Shown piece by piece: positions 1 through 12,465 of a stretch of DNA of 64,000 nucleotides (its first letter is position 1; the number at the start of each line of letters is the position of its first letter). A model generated the notes under the pieces. It saw only the letters and a list, made by a program, of their open reading frames with translations. It ran no database searches and had not been told where the DNA came from. The translations under genes and the position numbers were made by a program. The stretch lies in assembly GCA_032173965.1 (NCBI GenBank), contig CM063295.1, positions 868,001-932,000 of the forward strand. Direction: 5' to 3'. This stretch comes from Sitta carolinensis (Eukaryota > Chordata > Aves > Passeriformes > Sittidae).

Positions 1-3000
1 TTGTCTGAATCTCCCCTGAATGACCAGCAAAGCTTTTCTGGAGGGGATTCTGCTGCGGGAAAGAATTCCATAGGCAAGCAGTTACTTGATGCAGGGGAGG
101 AAAATTGTGGTTTCCTGGGAAAGTCCAGCAAAAAGGAGGATGCTGCAGGTGCATGGGGAAGGAGCACCTCACCAGGGACAGGCACCCTGCAGGAGAAGGG
201 GTAAGTGTGGGAGGTGGGCAGCTCTCATGCAGGGGTACAGATCCTGCTGGCTGTGGCTGCTCTGAGGGTCCCAGCCTGGCTTCATCCTCCTCACATCCCT
301 CTCAGGAGGAAGGTTCCTGTACTGTTTAAAAGCCTTTATTGTTGAGTAAATGTTTTCTTTTTAAGGGCTTTTTCTTGGATGGCTGGGACTTTGAAAGTCT
401 TTCAATTAAGACTTTTGATGTTTCATAGTCCCCTGTGAGTGTTTTGGAAAGCTGTCTCTGTAGAGCTTTCTTGAACCATAGCTTTCCTCTGAGTGTACTC
501 TCCATTATAGCGTATTGATTTTTTTATTTATTCTGGTTTTTTACACATTGATAATACATAGCACATGAATTTTCTCTCTCTCGCTCTCTCTAAAGCATGT
601 GCCTGGTGCTGTTTGGAGTGATGGCATCTGGGTTTAATACCGTCCCTGTTAACCTGTAGCATACTGCCCATGTAACTACACAAATCAGGACTGACTAGAG
701 TGCAGTTGTTTCAAGAATTTGGTGTAGGAAGGATTATGAAGGGAATGTTACTGAGCTTCTCTGTGGAAAAGTGGCAGAATAATACTTGGAAGATTGGCTT
801 TGCATTCATGCAAGTCTGTCTTGTTTAAGTAATTTCTTTCCTCTTTTGCATTGGCAAAACATTGAAGCTCAATCTGATGTCCCTGGAAAGTTTTGAGGAA
901 TATTTCTCTCAGCTGCCACAACCTAACTTTTGTGTTTGTGCAGGGAGGAAATTACCCCTTTTCACTTGCATTGGAAGGGCCCCAGGACACTGTAGTGACA
1001 GTCGCTGTGGGAACAGGGATCTGGATTCAAACATTTACTTAAATTCCCAACTGTGGCCTTGTGTTTCTAGTCTGCATGTGACTAACAGCTGCCAACCCTC
1101 CTGTTTTTGTAATAACAGTTTAGGGATTATTCTGCTTCAAGGTTAAGAATCATATTCCCAGTGAAACTGCAATGTCCCTTTCCTGTTTCTTTGAGTGTGA
1201 TATGGTGCTAAGCAAAGCTGCCTCATCCTGCTAAGTTAGGGCAACAGGGTATGGCAGATCAGCTTCCCTGAAGGTGTTGTTTCCATGTGTGTACTCTGCT
1301 GTGCCATGGCTTTGCTCCCAGCTGCCCACCCTGGATAAACCTCTGCTTGGTGGCAGGATGCAGGAGCTCTCCTAGCTCAGCTCCATGATGCCTGTGGAGT
1401 CAAATGAGCAACCTAATCTTCCTTCCTTGAGGACAGTCTAAAGACAGTAGTGGATCCAATCTCCAGAGTTGCTGACATCTCCCATTGCAGCTAAATTAAT
1501 TTCAGATTTTGACAAAACATCATTTTCCCTGTTGGAAGACAAGGCTCAATTAATTGCTTTCTGTCTGCCAGGATTGATCCTTTCCCTGTTTTACAGATGC
1601 CAGCTGAAGCTCCCCCTTCCCTATAGGAAAGCCTATTCCAGGAATTCCAGGTAAGACCAGTCTGACCAGTTCAGTCCAGAGCTCCCTCAGCTTCTGGGCT
1701 GTGAGGAGGGGTCAGGTGTGGCTGTCCTGTGTGCCCTGGGGAGGCAGCGACCCTACAGGGCCTGGTACCTGAACTGGGAGCAGGAAGAGCTCCCTTACTG
1801 CAAGGCTGCTGCTGAGCATGTGTCCTCGTGTTATTGTAGCCACTAGTGTCATTTTTGTTTTCTGAGTGCTAATTACTGTTAATCCCTGAATCATGAAGTT
1901 CCTGGCGTGCTTTAATCATGCCTTTAACTGTGCAGCAGAAGTCTCTGCTGGTGCCATACACCTGTTGAAGGCAGAACACACGTGGGATGGGTACACTGTA
2001 TACACTATCCAGTGAGTGTTTCCCAGACCATTCCTGCCCTGCCTTTGCAGCCTGGAAGCAGCACAACTGTGTTCCTGCTGCTGACCTCTTACACAGAGCC
2101 AGCTACAGTGTTACCTCAGGAATGGTGCAGGTGGTTGGGATTTTCCTGCTCTAGTCCATTCTCTAGCCTTCTTGAAGGGTTTCCCACATTTCCTCTGAGA
2201 AATCTTGCCATAATTCATCAGGTTGCTCATTGTGTTCTTTATTCAGATATTAAGCATAAATCCTTTCTTAAATCTAACTATAGTCTCTTGTGCTGCCCTC
2301 AAGAATTCCTCCTCCTCTTGGAAGCTGTCATTTTTCAGACACCAGTTTGTTAGTTGCCCTTCTGCAAGTTGTGAAGACTTTATACCCTTAATTTTCACTT
2401 CTGAATTGAGCCTTTCAGCATTCTAATTACTTTGGTGTAATTTTATACTTCTCACTATTGCTTTCAACTCAGTAACAGACTGACAATAACCTTTGCACTA
2501 AAGATCCCTTGCAGAGGGTTTGCCTCTTGGCCGGGAACTTCTGTTCTTTCTTGTTCCATTAACCTTGCCACTTCTTTGCATAATGTATTTCTGAAATCTA
2601 CAGATTCTAAGATGATTTAAAAGACCCATTAGGCTAGAGAGAAGACATATGCACACTCAAGTTAGTCAGGCACTGCAGAACTATTTTAAGCTTCCTCCTG
2701 ATGGCTCTCACTGCAGCAGGTTTGGGGAGGCAGTCCTTAAGGAAAGGATATTATGGGGACTGTACATCCATGAGGATGTTCAACTCTGTGAGTGAAATGC
2801 ATCTCTTTGGTAATGCTGTTATTTGTGCAATGCTTTTTCAAAAATCTGGTGGACTCTGGTGTGAAGTCCTGGCCAGCTTCTTCATGATACTGTCCTTAAA
2901 CCTCTGTCTTGCATCCCTGATATGCTGCTGTCATTCTGCTTGCCAAACATACCACTTTCTCCCCCCAAAAAAAAATTATTAAAGAAGAATCTTGAGGAAG

Positions 3001-6000
3001 TTTGGAATATGAAGTAGTTGGGGTGAGATTTGTCCTATGCTCTTTTTTTTTGTACACCTATACTAAAATAATAAATGTACAGAAATGCAAATTACTTACT
3101 CCTAAGAAAGGAAGGGAAAATTTATTGTTTCCTATGGGGTATAAACACAGGTGGAACAATACAACAGAATGAGGGATGTGCTGAGAGTTCACATTCTGCT
3201 TACGGAAATGTGCTGTCTGTCTTCTGATCCTTCCCCTCCAAACAAGAGGAGAGAGTAACAGGTGTTTTGCAGTGTCCTTGTTGATCTGGTAACAGCCTTG
3301 GCAATGAGTTGGGAATGGCTGCTAAATAACCTGTGAGAAAGAGGGGGGAGGGAGACACTTGTAAGTAAAGCACTGATATGCCACGCTGCTGTGTCACAGC
3401 TTACTGTGAGCACTCTCTGGTACAAAGGAATGTAACTTCCACCTCCTGCCCCTTTGGAATTTTAGGGCATGGGAGAGATGTCGTCGGTGCCAAACAAGTG
3501 CAGATGCAGCAGCTGCAAGGACCCGTTTTATGGAGAGGATCCAGACAACTGTATCCTTTCTTAGCAGGCACAGGGTGCTATTGCTCTGCAGTGAGCTCCC
3601 AGTTATGCTTCCAATAACAGAAGTTCCAGCTGGGTCTCTAGGCAGTGGGGTTTTTTCACAATACAGCTGTTGAGCACTTAAAAAACTTCTGACCCAGCCA
3701 AACATGGCCACAAGGCAAGCATGCCTTACACAGCTGTGCTGTGCCGTCCTCACCTTCCCCCTGCAGTGCCTCTTCCCAGGCTGGTCCCCTCTGCCCTGAT
3801 CCCAGCTGGGGCTCAGGATGCTGCATAGACCCGGTGCTGTGGAACCTTCCTTAAGCTGCTGCTGTTTGAGTTCTGCTCCCCGAGGCTGACCCCCAGTCCT
3901 GCAGAGATAGAGGAGGAATTAAGGGGCCTCCAGGATGTCCCCTTCCGTCTGAGGCAATATGTGGAAGCTGAGCCTGCAGGTAAGGAGATAAAAAGGGCAG
4001 TGGGAGGGCAGAAGGTGGAATAAGGATCATTTGTGCTCCAGTTCCATGTTTTTTGCATTCTTAACGTGTGCTGGACAAGAGGGGCAGGAACATTCTCTGC
4101 CTGAAATGAAGGCTGGTGAACCCGAGGCAACTCTGGAAGCTCTTTGGGGAGGAAGGTTCCAGTGCTCACACCTTTTCTCTGCTTTTCTTGTAGACCCTCC
4201 CACTCTGCAAGGAGAGTATGAAAGCCTTCTGACCTTGGAGGGTTTGCAAACCACAGTGTCCCAGTGCCTGCAGAAGCTGCAGCTGCTGCGAGCAGGTGAG
4301 ACAGTCCCTGTGTTTGTGATCAGGTAAGAACGGGGCCCTTTGCCATCTGTGTGCAGGACACTCAACCAAGGTAACTTTTCTCCTGATTGTCTTTATGGTA
4401 ATGGAGCACTTAATTCTCTGGTGGCAAATGAATTTGTGTTCACTGTGGCCACTCTTCTCAGGAGAGACTTGGAGCTTTGAAATGTAGTTGCAGTTCAAGG
4501 GGGCTAGGGAGGGGACAATGCAGGCCACAGCTTAGGGTGTCCACATGGTGCCATGTGTGAGGAGCTTGCCCTGGTTAATACAGTGTCTTTAGTCATTCGT
4601 TTCTGGGAACAGTAAGTAGATCATAAAGTCTGCAAGTACAGATTTAACTTGTATGTTTTTGTCTCCTGCCTTTTCCTGTACCCTGGCAGCTCTGGAGTCC
4701 CAGCTGAGGCTGCACCCAGACTGCACTGGGGATGTGGGGAGCTGCTCTCCAGCCTGTGTCGCTGCCAGGGGACAGGCATGTGACAGTGCAGATATGCTGG
4801 CTGTGCCTCTCCTCTGTTACTCCAGTCTCCAGGAGCTGAGGGACCTGTTTGCCTTGAAGCTGCAAGTGTCAATGCTGCACCAAGAGATTGCCTTACAAAA
4901 GGTGAGTCTGGAGAAGTGTCAGTGCTCCTAGAGCAGGGAAAGAAGAGGACAATTGTGGGGCAGCAGCAGCATAGTACGTTCCCCTAGTGATGTTTCTGTG
5001 TTTATGCCTTGTTCTCTTTGTTGGTGAATGGGACTTTTGCTGTTGTTGTTGTTAGGGCCAGAGCAGAGGCCATTACATGCCTGACCCTCTACTGATAAGA
5101 TTTTATTTACCTATTCTGAAAGAATTTGGCAGTGGAGGATATTGTTGGTAATGCCCCTTTTGTCAGGCCTTTACAGCCATATTAGGGCACCCACTTCCTC
5201 ATTTCATCCTGTGTGACTTCCAGCTGGTGAACTCCTCTGTTCTCTGTTGCTTTCCTTTTAAATCCCAAACCACTGTGCTGCTAATCTTGCTTTTACCATT
5301 CTGAGACTGTAAGAACAGGGTAGGAGGTGTCAGGTTCTTCAGCAGCCTGAGCAGAGAGTTTGCTACACAGGGATTACTTGTTCTTCTCAGGCAGCAGCAA
5401 AGGGCAGAGAAGATCTGTGAAATCAAATCTACTCCTTTGACCTATTCTTTGCTATTGACCTGAATGATAGAGACTTTGGAAAAGTAATTTTTTGTAAGCC
5501 AGAAAGTCATTATTAGTAACTGTCTGCTGCCCTGTGGCTGAAGACATATTGCTACCTGTCTTCACTTCAAATGACTTCAAATGGGATTTCAACATTATAA
5601 TACTGAATTATGGATTATGAAGGGTTTGGGGGTTTTTTTATCCACCCAAAATGAAGTGGTGACCAAAGCCTGATTCCTGCTGCTCTGTTGGCTGACTCAG
5701 TTCCTTCTGCACATGTACCCAAATAGGTGTTTTATGCCAGGTGAGCCGTGAGGGTCTGACGCAGCTCTGTGAGGAGTATACAGGATAAGTGGAATTCTTG
5801 GTACAGATGAAGTAAATGGACATGGAACAATTTAAATACCCCAGAAAATGATGTACCTATTTCTGGGCCAAACCTGTCCACTGCCTTTCCATGGAGGAAT
5901 GCCAAGTATCATAGAAATTCCTGGTAGCTCTTAGCCTGTCTTTGATGGTGAAGATCTCTTTCTTCTTAGGTATCAGGAGCAGAGCAGGTGGATGGAAGTG

Positions 6001-7288
6001 GAGCAGTGCAGCATTCCTTCATGTGCCAACTTTCCCCTTAGGTAGCTTTCATGTCTGTGGAAAGAGACTTCTCAGAGATGAGCAGCTGTGTTCTGCTCCC
6101 CTGTCCCTGTGCAGAGACTTGTGTAGAGCAGGAGAGGGAACCTCCTGCAGATAGTCTGTACTCTATTCTGTTTGGGTCTTCTTCTGTAGCCACCAGGGAA
6201 CAATCATGGAATCACAGAATAACTTGAGTTGGAAGAGATCCACAAGGATCACGAGTCCAACTCCAGGCCCTGCACAGACAGCCCAAGATTTCCACCCTAT
6301 GCCTGAGGTGTTGTCCAAACACTCCAGGAGCTCCGGCAGCCTTCGGGGAGGTGGCTGACACATGCAGTTGACCTCTCTCCTGAGCAGGCAGAGTGTGCAA
6401 CAGTCTGGGTGGGTTTTGGTATGCAGGCTGCTCAGGCTTCATAATCTCATGCCGGATGAAAAGAGAAAAAAATAAAAATCCCAGGCAAAATATCTGTCTG
6501 AGCATTAATTCAAGAGTGGGGCACCAAAGACCAGTTTTTGTCCAGTGATTGAAGTGACCTGTGTTTGAATTGTCAATCAGTCCTAATCCCAGAGCTGATA
6601 TTGATGCTGCATTGCGTTGTTTGACAGCGTGGGCTGAGGTCCCAACATAGGCTTAATGGAGCAGCAGCTAGGCCAGGGAATGTTGGACAACATGAGCAGT
6701 CCCTGTAGCCTGTTTGGGCTGGAGTTGGCCACTTACACCTCTGGCATAACTGGGAGGTGGTGGGAACAGTGCTGAGTGAAGGGTGAACTTACCCTTGGGT
6801 GAGTGAGCACTTCCATGTGGCTGCAGAGCTCCTGAACCAACACCAGCTTCAGTTTGTTGCAGGATGCTGATCTCATCCCAGTGCTGGGCCTTCCCTGCAG
6901 CAGGGCAGCAGCACTGCCACTTGTCTCACTGCTCTGGAAGTGCTGGGTGGCTACTGAGGGAGCTCATGAGCAGAAAATGAACCACTCTGCCTTTATTAAA
7001 TATGACAAAAGAAACTATCTATCAGTCAATTAGCCTGTTATTAGTCATACTGCTCTGATTAGATTTCACTTGCTATGCAGCCACTTCAGGGAATACTGGA
7101 GTGCTGTTGGCTCTGGTGACAGTGTCTCCTTTGCTCCTGCCCAGGTGATGATGGCAGAACTGCTGCCTGTCCTGGAGCCCAGGCCATTCCTGGAGGGCTC
7201 TGCAGGGCTCTTCCGGGCCATCCACACCCAGCTTTGTGAGGGGGGCCGGTGCTTCCCTGTGCTGGTGAGAGATGAGCTGCTGGACTGA
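1..7288 (+). CDS. TEDC2: TEDC2 (tubulin epsilon and delta complex protein 2), 3' part, seven exons
   Basis: Partial gene; the 5' exons lie left of the window. Coding exons read as 1-200, 1597-1650, 3466-3550, 3871-3979, 4194-4295, 4690-4901 and 7145-7288. Phases join without a break (906 nt, 301 residues plus TGA). Identity rests on blocks remembered from human TEDC2: LQEKG at the end of the first exon, YRKAYSRNSR, QTSADAAAARTRF, EYESLLTLEGLQ, YSSLQEL, MMAELLPVLEP and the near-terminal LCEGG. In mammals TEDC2 binds TEDC1 with delta- and epsilon-tubulin and is needed for stable triplet microtubules in centrioles. The segment after LTLEGLQ is leucine- and glutamine-rich and probably helical. 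The first exon is open from base 1, so its acceptor cannot be seen. The start of the fourth exon (after TTTGAG) is the least certain; 3856 is an in-phase alternative. The third exon's donor (GTATCC) is weak. Family and strand are near certain; exact borders of two exons are not. Confidence 0.92.
6203..6352 (-). mobile_element. CR1 LINE 3' fragment in last TEDC2 intron
   Basis: Reverse-strand CR1 3' end: a tail-like 'ATGGAATCACAGAAT' followed by the antisense 'TTGGAAGAGATCCAC' and 'CCAACTCCAGGCCCTGCACAGA' type blocks and the 'CTCCAGGAGCTCCGGCAGCC' block. It is 5' truncated and diverged. It lies in the 2.2-kb intron between 4901 and 7145 and touches no exon. Confidence 0.8.
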
Positions 7289-7338
7289 GCTGGGGAGCCT
7301 CCTGCTAGTCCTACACAGAGCCAAAGACAGCTCTAAGC

Positions 7339-7344
7339 AATAAA
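7339..7344 (+). terminator. Polyadenylation signal AATAAA of TEDC2
   Basis: Canonical AATAAA 51 bp after the TEDC2 stop codon, implying a very short 3' UTR. A T-rich stretch follows from about 7345. A CR1 copy starts about 130 bp further on. Confidence 0.75.
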
Positions 7345-7477
7345 TCTTTTCTATGAACTCCTTTAGTCTGCCTCTTTATTCAGCTAAATTCCAGGGGGTT
7401 GTTTTTGTTATGGGCTATTTTCTTTTTTTAAAATTTCCTTTTGTGTTAGGAGGACTGAAGCCCCTGTGCTCTGGAGC

Positions 7478-7868
7478 CAGGCTGGGAGAGCTGGAGAGGT
7501 TCACTTGGAGAAGAGAAGGCTCCAGGGAAACCTCAGAGCCCCTTCTAGTGCCTAAAGAGGCTCCAGGAGAGCTGGAGAGGGACTGAGGACAAGCATCTAG
7601 AGTGACAGGACAAGGGGGAATGGCTTCCCACTGCCAGAGGGCAGGGATATTGGGAAAGAATTATTCCCTGTGAGGGTGGGCAGGCCCTGGCACAGGGTGC
7701 CCAGAGCAGCTGTGGCTGCCCCTGGATCCCTGGCAGTGCCCCAGGCCAGGTTGGACATCGGGGCTTGGAGCAACCTGGGACAGTGGGAGGTGTCCCTGCC
7801 CATGGCTGGAATGAGATGAACTTTAAGGTCCCTTTCCAACCCAAACCAGCCTGTGATTCTGTCGTTCT
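7478..7868 (+). mobile_element. CR1 LINE 3' fragment
   Basis: Sense-strand CR1 3' region: 'GAGAAGAGAAGGCTCCAGGG', a 'GACAAGGGGGAATGGCTTCC' block, 'GCCCAGAGCAGCTGTGGCTG', 'AGGTGTCCCTGCCCATGG' and a tail of the TGATTCTGTCGTTCTAT type. About 390 bp, truncated at the 5' end. It inserted just downstream of TEDC2. Confidence 0.88.
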
Positions 7869-8181
7869 ATATCACTGTCCTGGCCTGTTAGCTGAGGTTT
7901 TGTGAATCCCCTTCAGGGCTTCAGAGACTCTGATTTTGACTTTTCTTCCAAGGCTGTCTCTACCAAGCTCTAGATTCCCGACAGCCTCAGGACACCAGGC
8001 TCCTGGATGCAGACAGTGTAGCAGGGAATAAGACATGGTTTATACTGATCAGAAAGCCCCAGGATCATGGGTTATGGCTTTCCAGCATCCTGAGAACCTG
8101 AGGTTCTGCTTCCCTAGTGCTCTGTTCACCAGCTGGAATAGAGAGGTCATGTAGCATTCACTGACTGGTTGGTTTTGAGAA

Positions 8182-8199
8182 GGGAAGGGAAGGGAAGGG
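8182..8199 (+). repeat. GGGAA run, G-quadruplex-type motif
   Basis: Four GGG triplets separated by AA (GGGAAGGGAAGGGAAGGG), which satisfies the standard four-run G-quadruplex pattern with 2-nt loops. A short CpG-rich patch (about 8215-8310) follows immediately. There is no gene on either side that this would obviously regulate. Confidence 0.7.
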
Positions 8200-8715
8200 A
8201 GGCTGGCTTGGCTGTGCCCGGCAGGTGGCGGGCAGGTCCCGCGGTCCCTGCCGGAGCCGTCCGCACCCTGCCACTGTCCAGCCCAGCCCTGGCAAACGCA
8301 GGGCCTGCAGCAGCTCCCAACTTGTCATCACGGGAAAAGGCCAGCTGCCGTGTCTCCTTCATGCTGGGGGTTTGTGTATAATCTCCCAAATTCCCTGGCG
8401 TTTCAGGGATGGGAAAAGCTTTGAAGGGGAAAACCTCTGCATGTGAGTACTTAAAATTCCATTCAGGAATTGTACCACAGCTTAGTACAGTTTGACTCAG
8501 ACCATCTCAAAGCTGGATTCTGTTTGCTTGTGTGTGTGTAATTTAGCTCTTAGCAGTGCAAAGACATTTATTGGGTTTTCCTTATCTTTTTTCAAGGCCA
8601 GGTTGCTGCCTGGCTCTTCTGAATGTCTGGCTCTTTCTGACACTCAAAATTCAATAAAAATCATTCATATGATAGGTGAAAATCAGCATCTTTTACTTTC
8701 CCTTTGTATTTTTGT

Positions 8716-8852
8716 CATAGAATCCCAGAATGGGTTGGAAGGGGCCTCATCTCATCCCTACGCCCTGCTATGGGCAGGGACACATTCCCCTTGGTTGTTC
8801 CAAGGCCCATCCAACCTGGCCTTGAAGACTCCAAGGGAGCAGACACTGCCTC
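8716..8852 (-). mobile_element. CR1 LINE 3' fragment
   Basis: Reverse-strand CR1 end: 'CATAGAATCCCAGAATGGG' tail, 'TGGGCAGGGACACATTCCCC', 'CCATCCAACCTGGCCTTGAA'. Short and 5' truncated. Confidence 0.82.
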
Positions 8853-9857
8853 CTAAATTAGCATGGTCATACACATAAATTTGTCCATGTTTGAATGGGA
8901 GAGCTGATATTTGGTATTGTTAATTAGGGTGCTGTTATGGATAACTTGTGTCTGCAAGCACTGCATGAGTCATGGAGCATCTGCTGCTCAGTGCAGAGCA
9001 GGCCAGTGTAAATTGGCAGCGACTTCAGCACCACAGCAAGGACTGCAGAGGTGGGAAAGGGTTGGGAAATGGAGACAGCCAACAAAAGAGGGTTCACAGG
9101 GGTTCTTGCAAACTCAGAGGGCAAGCTGACACTGTTGTGCAAGAAAGGGTGCAGAATGTCAGGTAGCTGGGGCTGTTCTCTGCCTCTGGGTGCAGTAGGG
9201 TTTTGTTTCTCTTCCTACACTACATTTTCAATTTTTCAGAAATGTGTAAAACTTTAAATCATTTGAATGACTCACTCTCTCAAACCAGTCTTGTGCTATA
9301 GCAGAGAGAGAGATTCAAGATTAGTTGAACTCAGGGGCTGGGGGGGCTTTGTTATAGAATGTGCCATTGTTATCAGAAGAAAGTACATCCATCTGAGATG
9401 AGGAAACAAAGACATAAGGTAGTGTTTGATGCCAGGGGATAGAATTACAGAAATACAGGAAATGAGCAGTATTTTTGGAAAGTGTTAGATGATCCTAGTG
9501 TTGTGTAGACATGATCTGGGAAAGCACAGCAAGGGTCAGTGAGGATTAGCAGCTCTTAGTCCTTCTTTGTCCCCTGCAGTTGCATTTAAAAGGTTTTTGG
9601 GTTTTCCCTACTGAAGGATGGGATCCTGAGGAGGAGGCAGGTTTTTTCTTTTCTTTCCAGAATCTGTGACTTTAAGTATTTCCAACTGCTACAGTTTGTC
9701 TTTTCCCCTGGCTCTCTTCTCTCCTTCCCCTCTACAATTTCTCCACAGACACTTGTTTTGGAAGTGTGTTTGGCCAGTGGAGGGACAGCAGCAGTACCAA
9801 CAGCAGAGCCTCTTGGAGGGTTTCACATTCACCAGTTGTCTTTGGTTAGCATTAGAG

Positions 9858-10012
9858 AATAGAATCACAGACTGATTTGGCTTGGAAGGGATCTTAAAGC
9901 TCATCTCATTCCATCCCCGCCAAGGGCAGGGACACCTCCCACTATCCCAGGTTGCTCCAAGCCCCATCCAACCTGGCCTTGGGCACTGCCAGGGATCCAG
10001 GGGCAGCCCCAG
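9858..10012 (-). mobile_element. CR1 LINE 3' fragment
   Basis: Reverse-strand CR1 end: 'AGAATCACAGACTGATTTGG' tail, 'GGGCAGGGACACCTCCCACT', 'GCCCCATCCAACCTGGCCTT'. Similarity fades after 'GATCCAGGGGCAGCC'. Confidence 0.85.
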
Positions 10013-12360
10013 CCTCAGTTGTGCTCAGTTCTGAAGCTCTGTTGAGCCCTCTGAGGGGTTTATCACGCCTGTGTTTCCAGATCTGCCACCAAGTGCTGCT
10101 GAAGTCCATCCTTGGGTGGTGCCACTCAACAGTGGGGCTTTAGGGATGTTCCCCATCTAAAACAAAAATAACTGGAGTCTTGGAAAGAGGGATTACACCA
10201 GCAGTGGTGTGGAGGAATGTCCTGCCTCTTCCAGTCCTGGGGGGTCTGGCAGCATGTGAGTGGTGACAGAGCTTGACAGCCTGTGCCCTGCTGCTGTGAC
10301 TCCCACCCCTGGGAAAAGGGCAGGAGGAGCACACGTTAGGGTTTGGAGAGGCAAACCCTGATGAGCTGTGTGAGGGATAAAGGAATTTCATCAAAGAGCA
10401 GTTTAAGATGGTAAATGTTGAAGTGGGAGGAAAACTCCCGGCCCCCTCTGAAGATGACAAATTTGCTGTTGATTTTCTTCTCTAATTGAGCTTTCTGTGA
10501 GCTCCAGAGAGCAGGTTACTTGATTAAAACTGTGCGTGAGTCAAGCCTAAAGCATTAACACCTGACTCAGCAAGTTGTTGTGTCAGTCTGGAGTTCTAGA
10601 AAGAGCACTGGTGCTGCAAAATGCTGGGACAGAGCTCTTGGATTTTAGGGGAGCTACCTGGGGGGAACTGTACGTCCTCCACACACATTTTTTACTTTTT
10701 ATACTTTTATACCCAAATCAATCTGTCCCTGAGTTACAGGATTCAGTATGGGCTTGTGATTTCCAGCTGAAGCTTTGCTTAGAAATTCTGTCTGCTTCTG
10801 CTAGATCTGAAAGGGGCATTTTTGGGTTCCACATACATGCAGAGCACACTGAGGATGCTGGATGTGGGAACTGCAGGATGCAGAGAGCTCCTACAGACTG
10901 TTCCAGGGTGTCCAATTATCAGTATACTGTAAGCAGTGAGTGGGAAATGCTTTAATAGCTTTATGAATGCCAGGAGAAGGAGCCAACAGGGATTTTTTGT
11001 GGGCAGGCAGCCAGTTCATGGCTGTGCATTTCCAGTCCTGAGTCCTGTCACCATTGCGGAGTCACTAAGAGGCTGCAGCGGATGATGGATCTGACACTAG
11101 GGCTTGCCACTTGTTATCTGTACAACAGAGATTGATGTGATTTCATTTGCTCATGAGCTTTTTTTTTCACATCTGTGCTCTCTGCAGCAAAGCCTCTTGT
11201 TCTGGTGGATTTTGGTTGATTTTTATAAGCATGTACACTGGGACTGGTGCAACTGACATCTGGTTTCCTAGTCCTCCTTCACGTACATTAATAACAACCT
11301 CACAAAAGAAAAAACCTAACCATTGCTCAGTCTGACATAAAAACAATTAATTAAAGAGGTATTAAAGTTCCTACCACCCACCACGCAGATTGAGTACTAT
11401 TTTTCTAACCACCACCCAGAAGAAAAGATCTATCATCTTGGTTTTAATTTGTGGAGAAATAAGGAGTTTAGCACTGTACCCAAGAAAAATCTATGGCTAG
11501 TTAATTAATCTGAGATTAGTTAGAAAGAAGAGGGCAGGAAGCAGTGTGCCACATGTGCCAGGGAACAAAGCTGGGAATGGGAGGGGAAGAAATTAAAAGG
11601 GAGTTTTGAACTTTAATTTCAGAAGGAAAAAGTTTACAATAATGGGTTATTTAGGCACACAAATGAAGATGTTTGACTTATTTTTAGCCAGAACAAGAAA
11701 GATAACCAGTGAATCCGGAGCTTGGATTAGAAAATGTAACCAGAAGCAAGATGTGAGTCAGTGGAGGAGCCTGGCCTTGGAAAAAGGCTTGTCTGGAGTC
11801 TTCCCTCCTGGTTTTTGGGAACACAAGAGCCCAGATGTGCTCATGCTGCTGTTAGGCTTGTCCTCAGCCCTTACATGTTGTAGAGGGAAACAGTTTATTT
11901 GTCTCACCTGAGCTCCAGCTTAAAAGAAAAACTCAAGGGAGGCATAACATGCATGTCCAGGTCAGCAGGACTCCAGTGGGGGCTGGAGGTGATATTGGTG
12001 TTGTACATTCCCTTTCACTGCAGCTCTGTAGCACTTCAGCATCCTTTTCCCTCTCTCCAAACCATTGTGCCACAGCTCTTGGTTCAGCTGGCACAATCTT
12101 GGAGCTTTGCAGTTTGCAGGTGTGTTCTCCAAGGATCTCACCCTTTGGGGTTTTGTTTTGCTGCTTCAGGCTCTGAATTTCAGAATGTGCAGCAGTTTCC
12201 TCTCGAGGTGAAGTCTCTTAGAGGAGACGTTAGCAGTAGATCTTGCTTTTGGAACTGTTGGGCAGCTGAGTGCTGTCGTGCAAAGTGAGGGCATCTGCAG
12301 CTCAGAGTGCCTCCAGGATGGGAGTTTTGGGTGGCAGCCAGGCATAGGAACACGAAGGAG

Positions 12361-12465
12361 AGAGCACGGGAATCTGAGAACCATTGAGGTTGAAAAGACC
12401 TTTAAGAACTTCAAGTCCAAATGCTCCCCCACTGCCAAGATCACCACTAAACTGTGTCTACACAT
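12361..12465 (-). mobile_element. CR1 LINE 3' fragment (diverged)
   Basis: Reverse-strand tail of the CR1 subtype with 'CATTGAGGTTGAAAAGACCT', 'AGTCCAAATGCTCCCCCACT' and 'CACCACTAAACTGTGTC'. Old and short. Confidence 0.7.
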
